Source: Burkholderia anthina (lineage in GTDB: Bacteria; Pseudomonadota; Gammaproteobacteria; Burkholderiales; Burkholderiaceae). Taken from it: 64,000 bases of DNA. The notes under the pieces are model-generated. The model was not told where the DNA came from and made no database searches. It saw nothing but the letters and a program-made list of their open reading frames with translations. Made by a program: the position numbers and the translations under genes. The stretch spans positions 1,054,001-1,118,000 of the forward strand of contig NZ_LNJP01000003.1 of NCBI RefSeq assembly GCF_001547525.1, in the 5' to 3' direction. How positions within the stretch are numbered: position 1 is the stretch's first letter; each line of letters starts with the position of its first letter. Of this stretch, positions 44,089 through 53,819 are shown piece after piece.

Positions 44089-47000
44089 TTACCACTGGTA
44101 CGACGCGCCCACGCCAACCGTGTTGCCGCCGCTCGACAGACCCACGCCGGCCTTCATCTTCAGGTTCTGCGTGATGCGGGCCTCGCCGCCGAACGCCACC
44201 GCCTGATAGCCCTTGTAGGTCGCGCCGCCGACACCGAACGACAGCGTCTTGCCCGGATCCACGCCCGGGATCATCGTCAGCGCGGTGGCTGCCGCGATCC
44301 CCGAGTACGCGTTCCTCGACACGTCGTTGATCTGGCCCGTCAGACCGCCGACCGCACGGTCGAGCTGGCCCCGCGTCGCCGCGTCGTGCTCGTTGATACC
44401 GTCCGCGATGTTGACGATGCGGCGGTTGGTGCCGGGATCGGTGCCGTCGCCGAACGAGACGGTGTTCGCCTCGTTCGCCACGGCGCCCGAGCCGATCGCC
44501 ACCGAACCGCTGCCGCTCGCGTTCGAGCCCTGGCCGATCGACGTCGCGTTCTCGCCGTTCGCGGCCGAGCCCGCGCCGATCGCCGTGCCGCCGCCGGCAG
44601 CCACCTTCGAGCCGGAGCCGATCGCCGTGCCGTCGTTCACGCCGGCGCCGACCGACGCGCCCGAACCTGCCGCCACGTTGCCGGTGCCGGTGCCGGGGTT
44701 CGCCGCCGACGAGCCGCCTGCGGTCCGGTCGGTCGCGCCGAAGTACGGGTTGGTACCCGTGCCGCCGCCATTGCCGTTGCCCGGGCCGGGGCGCAGCTCG
44801 AGGCCGCCGACGCGGTCGTCGAGGTTGCCGATCTTGTCGTTCAGCGCGCTCAACTGCCCGAAGTTCACCGCGTCGTACTGGCTCGTGCCGTCCGCGACGT
44901 TCGTCAGCTTCACCGGCGCGGGCGCCCCCGTTCCGCCGAGCGTGACGCTCGTATGGTTCAGGTTGTCATACTTGACCGCCATCGAATCCGTCACACTGGA
45001 GCTGGCCGCGGCCTGGATCGCGCCTTCGATCGTCTTGTAGCGATCGCCGTTGACTTCGATCGACGTGCCGATCAATTGACCGTTCGGGCCGACCGTCGTA
45101 CCGCCGCCGATCGTGTCCGCGATGCTCTGCGCCGTGCCGTACAGCTGCGAACCGTTGATTGCGTCCGTGCTGGTCGCGTTCACCGCGCCGGCCTTCACGT
45201 TCGTCACCGTCGTGCCGTTCGTGCCCTTCAGCTTCACTTCGTCGAAGTCCGCCGATTCGTCAGCGTTCTGGCTGTACGTCACGGCGAGCGACGTCACGCC
45301 CGCACCCGGGTTCGTCGGATCGACCGGTGCGACGAGGCCAGCGTCCTTCAGCTGCGCGACGTTCACCGCGTCGGTGTCGTCCGTGCCGGCCGCGACGTTC
45401 TTCAACTGCACCGGGCCGGCCGACTTGCCGCCGCCCAGCGTCACCGCGTTGTAGTTCGGCGTGCCGTTCGCGTTGCGGTCGTACGTCACCGCGGCGATCG
45501 ATTGACCCGTCACCGGATCCACCAGGCCCGAATCGGCAAGCTGGTTGTTGATCACCGTGATGTTCTTCGTGTTGGTCGCAACACGGCCATCGAGGTTGTC
45601 GAGCGCGTCGCCGACGTTGCGGTAGTCGACCTTCGCCGCGGCGTTGGCCGGATCGGTCAGCGAATACGTCGGCGCCGTCACGTTGCCGTTGGCGTCGACG
45701 GCCGAGCCGCCGCCCAGCGAATCCGCGACGCTCTTCGACACGCCGTACAGTTGCGAGCCGTTCACCGCGTCCGTGCTGGCCGCGTTCACCGCGCCGGCCT
45801 TCACGTTCGTCAGCGTCGTGCCGTTCGCGCCCTTCAGCTTCACTTCGTCGAAGTTCGCCGAACCGTCCGCGTTCGTGCCGTACGTCACCGCGAGCGATGC
45901 CAGACCCGCACCCGGGTTCGTCGGATCGACCGGCGCGACGAGGCCAGCGTCCTTCAGCTGTGCGACGTTTACCGCGTCGGTGCCGTCCGTGCCGGCCGCG
46001 ACGTTCTTCAACTGCACCGCGCCGGCCGATTTGCCCGCACCCAGCGTCACCGCGTTGTAGTTCGGCGTGCCGTCCGGGTTGCGGTCGTACGTGACCGCGG
46101 CGATTGCCTTGCCGTCGTCGCCGATCAGGCCCGAGCCCTTCAACTGGCTCACGTTCACTGCATCCGCGTCGGCAACGCCAGCCTTCACGTTCGTCAGCGT
46201 CGTACCGTTCGTGCCCTTCAGCTTCACTTCGTCGAAGTTCGCCGAACCGTCCGCGTTCTTGCCGTACGTCACCGCGAGCGACGTCACACCCGCACCCGGA
46301 TTCGTCGGATCGACCGGCGCGACGAGGCCCGAATCCTGCAACTGACCCAGGTTCACCGCGTCATCGCGGTTCACGCCGTTCGCCACGTTCGACAGCGTCA
46401 CCGGGCCGGCCGACTTGCCACCGCCCAGCGTCACCGCGTTGTAGTTCGGCGTGCCGTCCGCGTTACGGTTGTAGGTGACCGCAGCGATCGACTTGCCATC
46501 GTCGCCGATCAGGCCCGAGCCCTTCAACTGGCTCACGTTCACCGCGTCCGCGTCGGCAACACCGGCCTTCACGTTCGTCAGCGTCGTACCGGCCGTGCCA
46601 CCGCCCAGCGTGACCTTGTCCTTCGTCGCGCTGTCGTACGTCACTGCCAGCGACGTCAGGTTGCCGCTGCCGTCGTTGCCAACCAGGCCCGCGTCCTTCA
46701 ACTGACCGAGGTTCAGCGCGTCGCTGTCTTCCTTTGCGTTCGCGACATGCTTCAGTTGCGTCAGGTTCGTGCCGTCGCCCAGCGTCACCGAACCGTAGTT
46801 CGGCGTGCCGTCCGTGTTACGGTCGTACGTGACCGCGGCAATCGACTTGCCGTCACCACCGATCAGGCCCGAGCCCTTCAGCTGGCTCACGTTCACCGCA
46901 TCCGCGTCGGCAACGCCAGCCTTCACGTTCGTCAGCGTCGTGCCGTTCGTGCCCTTCAACTTCACTTCGTCGAAGTTCGCCGAACCGTCAGCGTTCTTGC

Positions 47001-50000
47001 TGTACGTCACTGCCAGCGACGTCACACCCGCACCCGGGTTCGTCGGATCGACCGGCGCAATCAGACCGGAGTCCTGCAACTGACCGAGGTTCACCGCGTC
47101 CTGACGATCCGTACCATCCGCAACGTGTTTCAGTTGCGTCGGGTTCGTGCCGTCACCCAGCGTCACCGAACGGTAGTTCGGCGTGCCATCCGTGTTGCGG
47201 TCGTACGTCACCGCAGCGATCGCCTTGCCGTCGTCGCCTATCAGGCCCGAGCCCTTCAACTGGCTCACGTTCACCGCATCCTTGTCCGCAACACCGGCCT
47301 TCACGTTCGACAGCGTCGTGCCGTCCGTGCCGCCGCCCAGCGTGACCTTGTCCTTCGTCGCGCTGTCGTACGTCACCGCCAGCGACGTCAGGTTGCCGTT
47401 GCCATCATCGCCGACCAGACCCGAGCTCTTCAGCTGGCCGAGGTTCAGTGCGTCGCTGTTTTCGGTTGCGTTTGCAACATGCTTCAGTTGCGTCGGGTTC
47501 GTGCCGTCGCCCAGCGTCACCGAACGGTAGTTCGGCGTGCCATCCGCGTTACGGTCGTACGTCACCGCGGCAATCGCCTTGCCGTCGTCGCCGATCAGGC
47601 CCGAGCCCTTCAGCTGGCTCACGTTCACTGCGTCCTTGTCTGCGACGCCTGCCTTCACGTTCTTCAGCGTCGTGCCGTCCGCGCCGCCAGCCAGCGTCAC
47701 CGAACCGAGGTTCGGCGTGCCGTCCGTGTTGCGGTCGTACGTCACCGCGGCAATCGACTTGCCGTCGTCGCCGATCAGGCCCGAGCCCTTCAGCTGGCTC
47801 ACGTTCACTGCGTCCTTGTCCGCAACACCGGCCTTCACGTTCGACAGCGTCGTGCCGTTCGTGCCGCCGCCCAGCGTGACCTTGTCCTTCGTCGCGCTGT
47901 CGTACGTCACTGCCAGCGACGTCAGGTTGCCGCTGCCGTCATCGCCGACCAGGCCCGCGTCCTTCAGCTGACCGAGGTTCAGCGCGTCGCTGTCTTCGGT
48001 TGCGTCTGCGACGTGCTTCAGTTGCGTCGGGTTCGTGCCGTCACCCAGCGTCACGGAACGGTAGTTCGGCGTGCCGTCCGTGTTACGGTCGTACGTGACC
48101 GCGGCAATCGACTTGCCGTCGTCGCCGATCAGGCCCGAGCCCTTCAGCTGGCTCACGTTCACCGCGTCCTTGTCTGCAACACCCGCCTTCACGTTCTTCA
48201 GCGTCGTGCCGTCCGCGCCGCCGGCCAGCGTCACCGAACCGAGGTTCGGCGTGCCGTCCGTGTTACGGTCGTACGTCACCGCGGCGATCGATTTGCCATC
48301 GTCGCCAATCAGGCCCGAGCCCTTCAACTGGCTCACGTTCACCGCGTCCGCGTCGGCAACACCGGCCTTCACGTTCGTCAGCGTCGTGCCGTTCGTGCCG
48401 CCGCCCAGCGTGACCTTGTCCTTCGTCGCGCTGTCGTACGTCACTGCCAGCGACGTCAGGTTGCCGCTGCCGTCATCGCCGACCAGGCCCGCGTCCTTCA
48501 GCTGACCGAGGTTCAGCGCGTCGCTGTCTTCGGTTGCGTCTGCGACGTGCTTCAGTTGCGTCGGGTTCGTGCCGTCACCCAGCGTCACCGAACGGTAGTT
48601 CGGCGTACCGTCCGTATTACGGTCGTACGTCACCGCGGCGATCGCCTTGCCGTCGTCGCCGATCAGGCCCGAGCCCTTCAACTGGCTCACGTTCACCGCG
48701 TCCTTGTCTGCAACACCCGCCTTCACGTTCTTCAGCGTCGTGCCGTCCGCGCCGCCGGCCAGCGTCACCGAACCGAGGTTCGGCGTGCCGTCCGTGTTAC
48801 GGTCGTACGTCACCGCGGCAATCGCCTTGCCGTCGTCGCCGATCAGGCCCGAGCCCTTCAGCTGGCTCACGTTCACCGCGTCCTTGTCCGCAACGCCGGC
48901 CTTCACGTTGGTCAGCGTCGTGCCGTCCGCGCCGCCAGCCAGCGTCACCGAACCGTAGTTCGGCGTGCCGTCGGTGTTACGGTCGTACGTCACCGCAGCG
49001 ATCGCCTTGCCGTCGTCGCCTATCAGGCCCGAGCCCTTCAGCTGGCTCACGTTCACCGCGTCCTTGTCCGCAACACCGGCCTTCACGTTCGACAGCGTCG
49101 TGCCGTCCGTGCCCTTGAGCGTGACCACTTCGAAGTTCGGCGTACCGTCGCTGTTCTTGCCATAGGTGACCGCCAGCGGATCGGTGCCGCCGCCCCCGCC
49201 GCCCAGATTGGCCAGCGCATCGAGCGCATCGCCCACGTTGCGATAAGTGGTGCCGCCGATGGTGTACGTCGGGTTCACGATGGAACCGTCCGCACCAACC
49301 GATGCATTGCCGCCGAAAGCCGCCACGGCCTCCTTCAACTGGCTCACGTTCACCGCGTCCGTGTTGTTCGTACCGCGCGCGACGTAAATGATCTGACGCT
49401 GCTGCCCCGTCGAACCCACCGACACCGAGTTCAGTCGATCCGCCACCGAGTTCGAGCCGAGTGCGACCGAGTTCGTCGCCGCCGCCTGCACCTGCGCAGC
49501 GCGGCCGATCGCGACCGAATTCGTCGCTGCCGAAGCGACGTTCGACAACGTGCCGAACGCGATCGAATCAGCGCCCGCCGCGCTGGACGTATTGCCGATC
49601 GCAAACGCGTTGGAGCCGGCCGCATTCGAATTCAGGCCAAGCGCCACCGCATAGTTGCCGCCAGCATTCGCACCGTTGCCGAGTGCCGTCGCGCCCGTGC
49701 CGGTCGCGTTGCTGTTGGCGCCGAAGGCCATTGCGTTGTTGGCCGTTGCCTTCGCACCGGCACCCAGCGCGATCGAGCTGGTGTTGGTCGACGTTGCGCT
49801 CGCACCGATCGCGATTCCGGTCGTGCCGGTCACGTTGGAATCGGCGCCGATCGCCACGCCATAGGATTTGTCGGCGACCTTTGCGTCGTCCGAACCGTCA
49901 CCCGCGCCATCGACCTTCACATACGGGTTGTCGACGGTTGCGATAGCCTCGTTCAACTGGCCCAGGTTCACCGCATCGGTCTTCTCCGTACCGGCCGCGA

Positions 50001-53000
50001 CGTTCGCGATCTGGCGCGCCTGCGCTGCCGATCCGACGGAAACCACGTTGGCTCGATCAGCCACGCTGCCCGTGCCCAATGCCAAGGCGTTCTGCGCAGT
50101 GGCGCTCGCACCATAGCCGATGGCCGTGGCGCCCACCGCCGTCGCCGCGGACCTTGCGCCCAGCGCAGTCGCGTTCGAGCGAACGGTATTCACGCCCGTC
50201 GAAGCCAGAGCCTCGGAGCCGATCGCCGTCGAGGACGATCCCACGGCGGAAGCGGACGAACCAAGCGATACCGCGTAGTCCCCCACGGCTTGCCCGGGCG
50301 CATTCAGGGAGTCGCTGAGCGCTGCATTACCAATGGCAATATCTCGATTCCCCGTTACCGATGCGGCCGTACCGATACCATTCACTTTGATATATGCATC
50401 GTCCAGGGCGGCCGTCGTACCGATCGAATCGGTCGAGAAACGCTTGTCGAGTGCGGCCACCTTGGTGTTCACTTCGTCGATAGCCGATTTCGTGCCGGTC
50501 GACACGCCGCTGACCAGTGCCGTAACCTGGCCGACCGTCGCCGCATCCGACGCGGCATTGCCGTCAGCCAGGTTGGTGATTCGACGCGTCAGGCCGGTCG
50601 ACGAATTACCCACCGATATCGTGTTGATCTGGTCCGCCACCGAGCCGAGGCCGAGCGCAACCGCGTTCAGTGCCGTCGCTTGCGCGGCCACACCCGTGCC
50701 ACGGCCGCCGATATACGGGTTGCCGTTTGCCACGCTCTGCTGCAACTGCTGCACGTTGACCGCGTCGGTCGCCGCGACACCCGCGGCCACGTTCGACAGC
50801 GTCACCGGGCCGGCCGACTTGCCGCCGCCCAGCGTCACCGCGTTGTAGTTCGGCGTGCCATCCGCGTTACGGTTGTAAGTGACCGCGGCGATCGCGCTGC
50901 CGTCGTCGCCGACCAGGCCCGAACCCTTCAACTGGCCCACGTTCACCGCGTCCGTATCCGCAACACCGGCCTTCACGTTCGTCAGCGTCGTGCCGTTCGT
51001 GCCCTTCAGCTTCACTTCGTCGAAGTTCGCCGAACCGTCAGCGTTCTTGCCGTACGTCACTGCCAGCGACGTCACACCCGCACCCGGGTTCGTCGGATCG
51101 ACCGGCGCAACGAGGCCCGAGTCCTGCAACTGGCCGAGGTTCACCGCGTCATTGCGATTCACGCCATCCGCCACGTTCGACAGCGTCACGGGTCCGGCCG
51201 ACTTGCCGCCGCCCAGCGTCACCGCGTTGTAGTTCGGCGTGCCGTCCGCGTTGCGGTTGTAAGTGACCGCGGCGATCGCCTTGCCGTCGTCGCCGATCAG
51301 GCCCGAGCCCTTCAGCTGGCTTACGTTAGCGGCATCCGTATCGGCAACACCCGCTTTCACGTTCGACAGCGTCGTGCCGCCCGTGCCGGCCAGCGTGACC
51401 TTGCCCTTCGTATCGTCGTCGTATGCCACTGCCAGCGGGTTCGCAGTACCAGCGTTATCGGCCACGTACTTCTTCAACTGGTCGACGTTCACCGCATCGG
51501 TCCCGGCCGTGCCGGCCTTGACGTTCGCGATCTGACGTTGCAATGCAGCCGAACCGACGGAAACGGTGTTGTCGCGATCCGCGACGGAATCCACGCCGAG
51601 CGCGACCGAGTTGACCCCCTGCGCATTGGCACGGAAGCCGAGGCCGACCGCTGACGCACCGCCTGCAGACGAACTCTGGCCGAGCGCTATCCCGTTGATG
51701 CCGGTGACCCGGGCGTTGCTGCCGACCGCGGTGGCATTGACGGCACTGCCGGCGGCGACGTTACCGATCACCACACTGTTGGCATTCGTGGTCGCGGCCT
51801 GGCTGCCGATTGCAACCGAGCCCGTGCCGGCCGAGGTGGCGTTCGGGCCCGTCGCGACCGAGGCACTACCGGCGGCAGAGCTGCCCGTGCCCACTGCCAC
51901 GCCGGCGCCGCCGCCCATCGCGCTGGCATTGGAACCCAGAACCGTCGCACCGGAACCGATGTGTTTTGCATTGGTACCGATCGTGATCGTGCCGACACCA
52001 CCGGCCGTTGCGCTATTACCGATCGCGATCGAGCCGGTCGCGCCTGAAACATCACCATCGATGACGCGGGCATTGGTACCGATGGCTACGCCGTTGGTCG
52101 GAACAAAACGGCCGCTCGCGACGACCCCGGCACCATCGCCGAGCGCCACGCTGCTGTCGCCAGCCGTCCTCGCCGACGCGCCGATCGCGACGGAGTGAAA
52201 ACCGGCGCCCGTCGTTGCGGATCCGACCGCGACGGAACTGGAGCCACTGGACGTCACGTTTTGTCCGATGGCAACCGCATTGGCACCCGTCGCATTCGCG
52301 TGATTGGCGCTCGTGCTGTTGACCATGAAATACGGGTCGCTCGCGGCAATCGCGGCATTCAGCTGATTCACGTTGACCGCGTCCGTACCCGCCGTACCGG
52401 CCGCGACGTTCGTGATCTGGCGTTGGCTCGCCGCCGTGCCCACGGACACGGAATTGGCGCGATCTGCAAGGGAAAAAGTACCGAGCGCGACCGAATTTGT
52501 CGCATTTGCCGCCGCGCCACGCCCCAACGCCGACGAGTTCGATCCGGTAGCCGCTGCGCCTACGCCAACTGCGGTCGTTTCGGCGGCGGTCGCGCGCGCG
52601 AGCGTACCGATCGCCACCCCGTTCGTTGCGTTGGCCACCGTATTGCCGCCGAGCGCGACTGCCGAGATAGCCGTGGCGCTTGCATTCGCGCCGATGGCGG
52701 TGGCGCTTTCATTGGCGCTGGCCGCCACGTCCGCCGCATACACCCCGGTACGAATATTCACAAACTTGTCATCCGTCGCCGCGATCGCGGCGTTCAGCTG
52801 ATTCAAGTTGACCGCATCCGTGCCCGCCGTACCGGCAGCCAGGTTCTGGATGCGATTGGTCCGCATGTTGACGTTATTGGCGAAATCCGCCGGGCCCGCG
52901 ATATGCACGCCGGCGCCGCCATGCACCACGAGGTGGCCATCCTTGCTGCCGCTGATACCCGCCAGAGTAGCCGGCGTCGTGGCACCCACGTTTGTCCCGG

Positions 53001-53349
53001 CCGCCGTGCTGTTATTGCCCAGTGCAAACGAGATCGGGTGCCCCTGATAGAGGGCCGAATCCGGTGCCAGGTTACACCCGCTCACCGCGGCACCCACGCT
53101 GTATCCCGAGCCGAAACTCATCCCGGTTGTCGTGCCGCACAGCGCCAACCCGCCATTCCCGTTCGCGGCCGTCTGCGCACCGGCTTCGACTGCAAACCCG
53201 CTCCCGCCGACGCCCGCCATGACCGCGACCGCGGCCGTGACCGACGAACGCATCGTCGAGTTCGATTTCTTTCGCGCGCGCGCCGTTTCGGCCGCCGCGA
53301 CCCATGTACCCGTCGTCGGATTCCAGACGGTGCGGTATGTCTTGTTCAC
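44089..53349 (-). CDS. Giant trimeric autotransporter adhesin 3
   Basis: This encodes 3,086 residues from GTG 53349 (GAGG upstream), chosen because the extended signal region begins there (NKTYRTVWNPTTGTWVAAAE). Head repeats of the YadA type (AIGANASATAISAVALGGNT and many similar) fill the first ~950 residues. A long series of near-identical stalk repeats follows (GTTLSNVKAGVADKDAVNVS, QLKGSGLIGDDGKAIAAVTY), with a YadA anchor at the C-terminus ending VGVGASYQW. It is a very long surface fibre for adhesion. It heads a transcription unit with the OmpA lipoprotein gene. Confidence 0.92.
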   Translation of the reverse strand: MNKTYRTVWNPTTGTWVAAAETARARKKSNSTMRSSVTAAVAVMAGVGGSGFAVEAGAQTAANGNGGLALCGTTTGMSFGSGYSVGAAVSGCNLAPDSALYQGHPISFALGNNSTAAGTNVGATTPATLAGISGSKDGHLVVHGGAGVHIAGPADFANNVNMRTNRIQNLAAGTAGTDAVNLNQLNAAIAATDDKFVNIRTGVYAADVAASANESATAIGANASATAISAVALGGNTVANATNGVAIGTLARATAAETTAVGVGAAATGSNSSALGRGAAANATNSVALGTFSLADRANSVSVGTAASQRQITNVAAGTAGTDAVNVNQLNAAIAASDPYFMVNSTSANHANATGANAVAIGQNVTSSGSSSVAVGSATTGAGFHSVAIGASARTAGDSSVALGDGAGVVASGRFVPTNGVAIGTNARVIDGDVSGATGSIAIGNSATAGGVGTITIGTNAKHIGSGATVLGSNASAMGGGAGVAVGTGSSAAGSASVATGPNATSAGTGSVAIGSQAATTNANSVVIGNVAAGSAVNATAVGSNARVTGINGIALGQSSSAGGASAVGLGFRANAQGVNSVALGVDSVADRDNTVSVGSAALQRQIANVKAGTAGTDAVNVDQLKKYVADNAGTANPLAVAYDDDTKGKVTLAGTGGTTLSNVKAGVADTDAANVSQLKGSGLIGDDGKAIAAVTYNRNADGTPNYNAVTLGGGKSAGPVTLSNVADGVNRNDAVNLGQLQDSGLVAPVDPTNPGAGVTSLAVTYGKNADGSANFDEVKLKGTNGTTLTNVKAGVADTDAVNVGQLKGSGLVGDDGSAIAAVTYNRNADGTPNYNAVTLGGGKSAGPVTLSNVAAGVAATDAVNVQQLQQSVANGNPYIGGRGTGVAAQATALNAVALGLGSVADQINTISVGNSSTGLTRRITNLADGNAASDAATVGQVTALVSGVSTGTKSAIDEVNTKVAALDKRFSTDSIGTTAALDDAYIKVNGIGTAASVTGNRDIAIGNAALSDSLNAPGQAVGDYAVSLGSSASAVGSSSTAIGSEALASTGVNTVRSNATALGARSAATAVGATAIGYGASATAQNALALGTGSVADRANVVSVGSAAQARQIANVAAGTEKTDAVNLGQLNEAIATVDNPYVKVDGAGDGSDDAKVADKSYGVAIGADSNVTGTTGIAIGASATSTNTSSIALGAGAKATANNAMAFGANSNATGTGATALGNGANAGGNYAVALGLNSNAAGSNAFAIGNTSSAAGADSIAFGTLSNVASAATNSVAIGRAAQVQAAATNSVALGSNSVADRLNSVSVGSTGQQRQIIYVARGTNNTDAVNVSQLKEAVAAFGGNASVGADGSIVNPTYTIGGTTYRNVGDALDALANLGGGGGGTDPLAVTYGKNSDGTPNFEVVTLKGTDGTTLSNVKAGVADKDAVNVSQLKGSGLIGDDGKAIAAVTYDRNTDGTPNYGSVTLAGGADGTTLTNVKAGVADKDAVNVSQLKGSGLIGDDGKAIAAVTYDRNTDGTPNLGSVTLAGGADGTTLKNVKAGVADKDAVNVSQLKGSGLIGDDGKAIAAVTYDRNTDGTPNYRSVTLGDGTNPTQLKHVADATEDSDALNLGQLKDAGLVGDDGSGNLTSLAVTYDSATKDKVTLGGGTNGTTLTNVKAGVADADAVNVSQLKGSGLIGDDGKSIAAVTYDRNTDGTPNLGSVTLAGGADGTTLKNVKAGVADKDAVNVSQLKGSGLIGDDGKSIAAVTYDRNTDGTPNYRSVTLGDGTNPTQLKHVADATEDSDALNLGQLKDAGLVGDDGSGNLTSLAVTYDSATKDKVTLGGGTNGTTLSNVKAGVADKDAVNVSQLKGSGLIGDDGKSIAAVTYDRNTDGTPNLGSVTLAGGADGTTLKNVKAGVADKDAVNVSQLKGSGLIGDDGKAIAAVTYDRNADGTPNYRSVTLGDGTNPTQLKHVANATENSDALNLGQLKSSGLVGDDGNGNLTSLAVTYDSATKDKVTLGGGTDGTTLSNVKAGVADKDAVNVSQLKGSGLIGDDGKAIAAVTYDRNTDGTPNYRSVTLGDGTNPTQLKHVADGTDRQDAVNLGQLQDSGLIAPVDPTNPGAGVTSLAVTYSKNADGSANFDEVKLKGTNGTTLTNVKAGVADADAVNVSQLKGSGLIGGDGKSIAAVTYDRNTDGTPNYGSVTLGDGTNLTQLKHVANAKEDSDALNLGQLKDAGLVGNDGSGNLTSLAVTYDSATKDKVTLGGGTAGTTLTNVKAGVADADAVNVSQLKGSGLIGDDGKSIAAVTYNRNADGTPNYNAVTLGGGKSAGPVTLSNVANGVNRDDAVNLGQLQDSGLVAPVDPTNPGAGVTSLAVTYGKNADGSANFDEVKLKGTNGTTLTNVKAGVADADAVNVSQLKGSGLIGDDGKAIAAVTYDRNPDGTPNYNAVTLGAGKSAGAVQLKNVAAGTDGTDAVNVAQLKDAGLVAPVDPTNPGAGLASLAVTYGTNADGSANFDEVKLKGANGTTLTNVKAGAVNAASTDAVNGSQLYGVSKSVADSLGGGSAVDANGNVTAPTYSLTDPANAAAKVDYRNVGDALDNLDGRVATNTKNITVINNQLADSGLVDPVTGQSIAAVTYDRNANGTPNYNAVTLGGGKSAGPVQLKNVAAGTDDTDAVNVAQLKDAGLVAPVDPTNPGAGVTSLAVTYSQNADESADFDEVKLKGTNGTTVTNVKAGAVNATSTDAINGSQLYGTAQSIADTIGGGTTVGPNGQLIGTSIEVNGDRYKTIEGAIQAAASSSVTDSMAVKYDNLNHTSVTLGGTGAPAPVKLTNVADGTSQYDAVNFGQLSALNDKIGNLDDRVGGLELRPGPGNGNGGGTGTNPYFGATDRTAGGSSAANPGTGTGNVAAGSGASVGAGVNDGTAIGSGSKVAAGGGTAIGAGSAANGENATSIGQGSNASGSGSVAIGSGAVANEANTVSFGDGTDPGTNRRIVNIADGINEHDAATRGQLDRAVGGLTGQINDVSRNAYSGIAAATALTMIPGVDPGKTLSFGVGGATYKGYQAVAFGGEARITQNLKMKAGVGLSSGGNTVGVGASYQW
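47522..48589 (-). repeat. Two tandem 534-bp stalk units inside adhesin 3
   Basis: Bases 47522-48055 and 48056-48589 are nearly identical (178 codons each). They are the clearest pair in a larger repeat field spanning roughly 45.8-51.4 kb, in which shorter modules of the same type recur with small differences. Copy number should vary by slipped recombination, and short-read assemblies may collapse it. Confidence 0.75.
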
Positions 53350-53461
53350 GTTGATTGCCTCTATACGAAAGTGTGAGACGAAATTCGAGCTACGTGAGCC
53401 AATATATTTTTCGCAACGCCTTTCGATAATCAGACAGCCAGACGCGACCAAACTTATTTAC

Positions 53462-53475
53462 TCAGACTGGTCCGA
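53462..53475 (-). promoter_or_regulatory. RcsB-like box upstream of adhesin 3
   Basis: On the minus strand TCGGACCAGTCTGA. The hexamer at 23 bp (GCTGTC) is not a -10; GATTAT about 8 bp further is better. The box is about 113 bp before GTG 53349. Confidence 0.45.
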
Positions 53476-53598
53476 ATATGACGATGCCTGACACTTCTGC
53501 GAGGAAAATGCGACGCGGCGCGCGCCCGAAACGCACGATCGTTTGACATGCGCGCCGCGCGCGCCGTATAAACGCGGCGCGCAGGCTCGCATCGAAAA

Positions 53599-53612
53599 TA
53601 GGACCAGTCCTA
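53599..53612. promoter_or_regulatory. Perfect RcsB-like box between adhesin 3 and hybrid kinase 2
   Basis: TAGGACCAGTCCTA is a perfect 14-bp palindrome. An imperfect neighbour (TCGGACTGCCCTA) follows at about 53632-53644. No good -10 lies at 23 bp in either direction. Apart from these boxes and the adhesin leader, the 53350-53819 interval holds nothing I recognise. Confidence 0.45.
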
Positions 53613-53819
53613 CCGCCGTCGCCGAATTGCTTCGGACTGCCCTACATACCGGCGGCCCTGCCATCACGATAATTGGCTCGTTCCCCGAGCCGGCAGTGCA
53701 ATCGCCTGCCATTCCACACGGCTTACGGATATCGCTATGCGGCGCGCCTGGCCGACGGCATTCGCCGTCCGTCTCGCGCGCGGCCCCGATTTGCGCATTG
53801 ACTTCACGGTATTCGTCCC

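Noticed and set aside
47160..49130. Regular repeats resembling a CRISPR array
   Set aside because: The units are long, in frame, multiples of three and encode adhesin stalk modules; there are no unique spacers of constant size and no cas genes.
43996..51654. Very long open frame (2,552 codons) on the plus strand
   Set aside because: It is antisense to adhesin 3 and exists because repetitive GC-rich codons leave few stops. Its translation is Arg/Val/His-rich low complexity without domains, while the minus strand shows clear YadA features.
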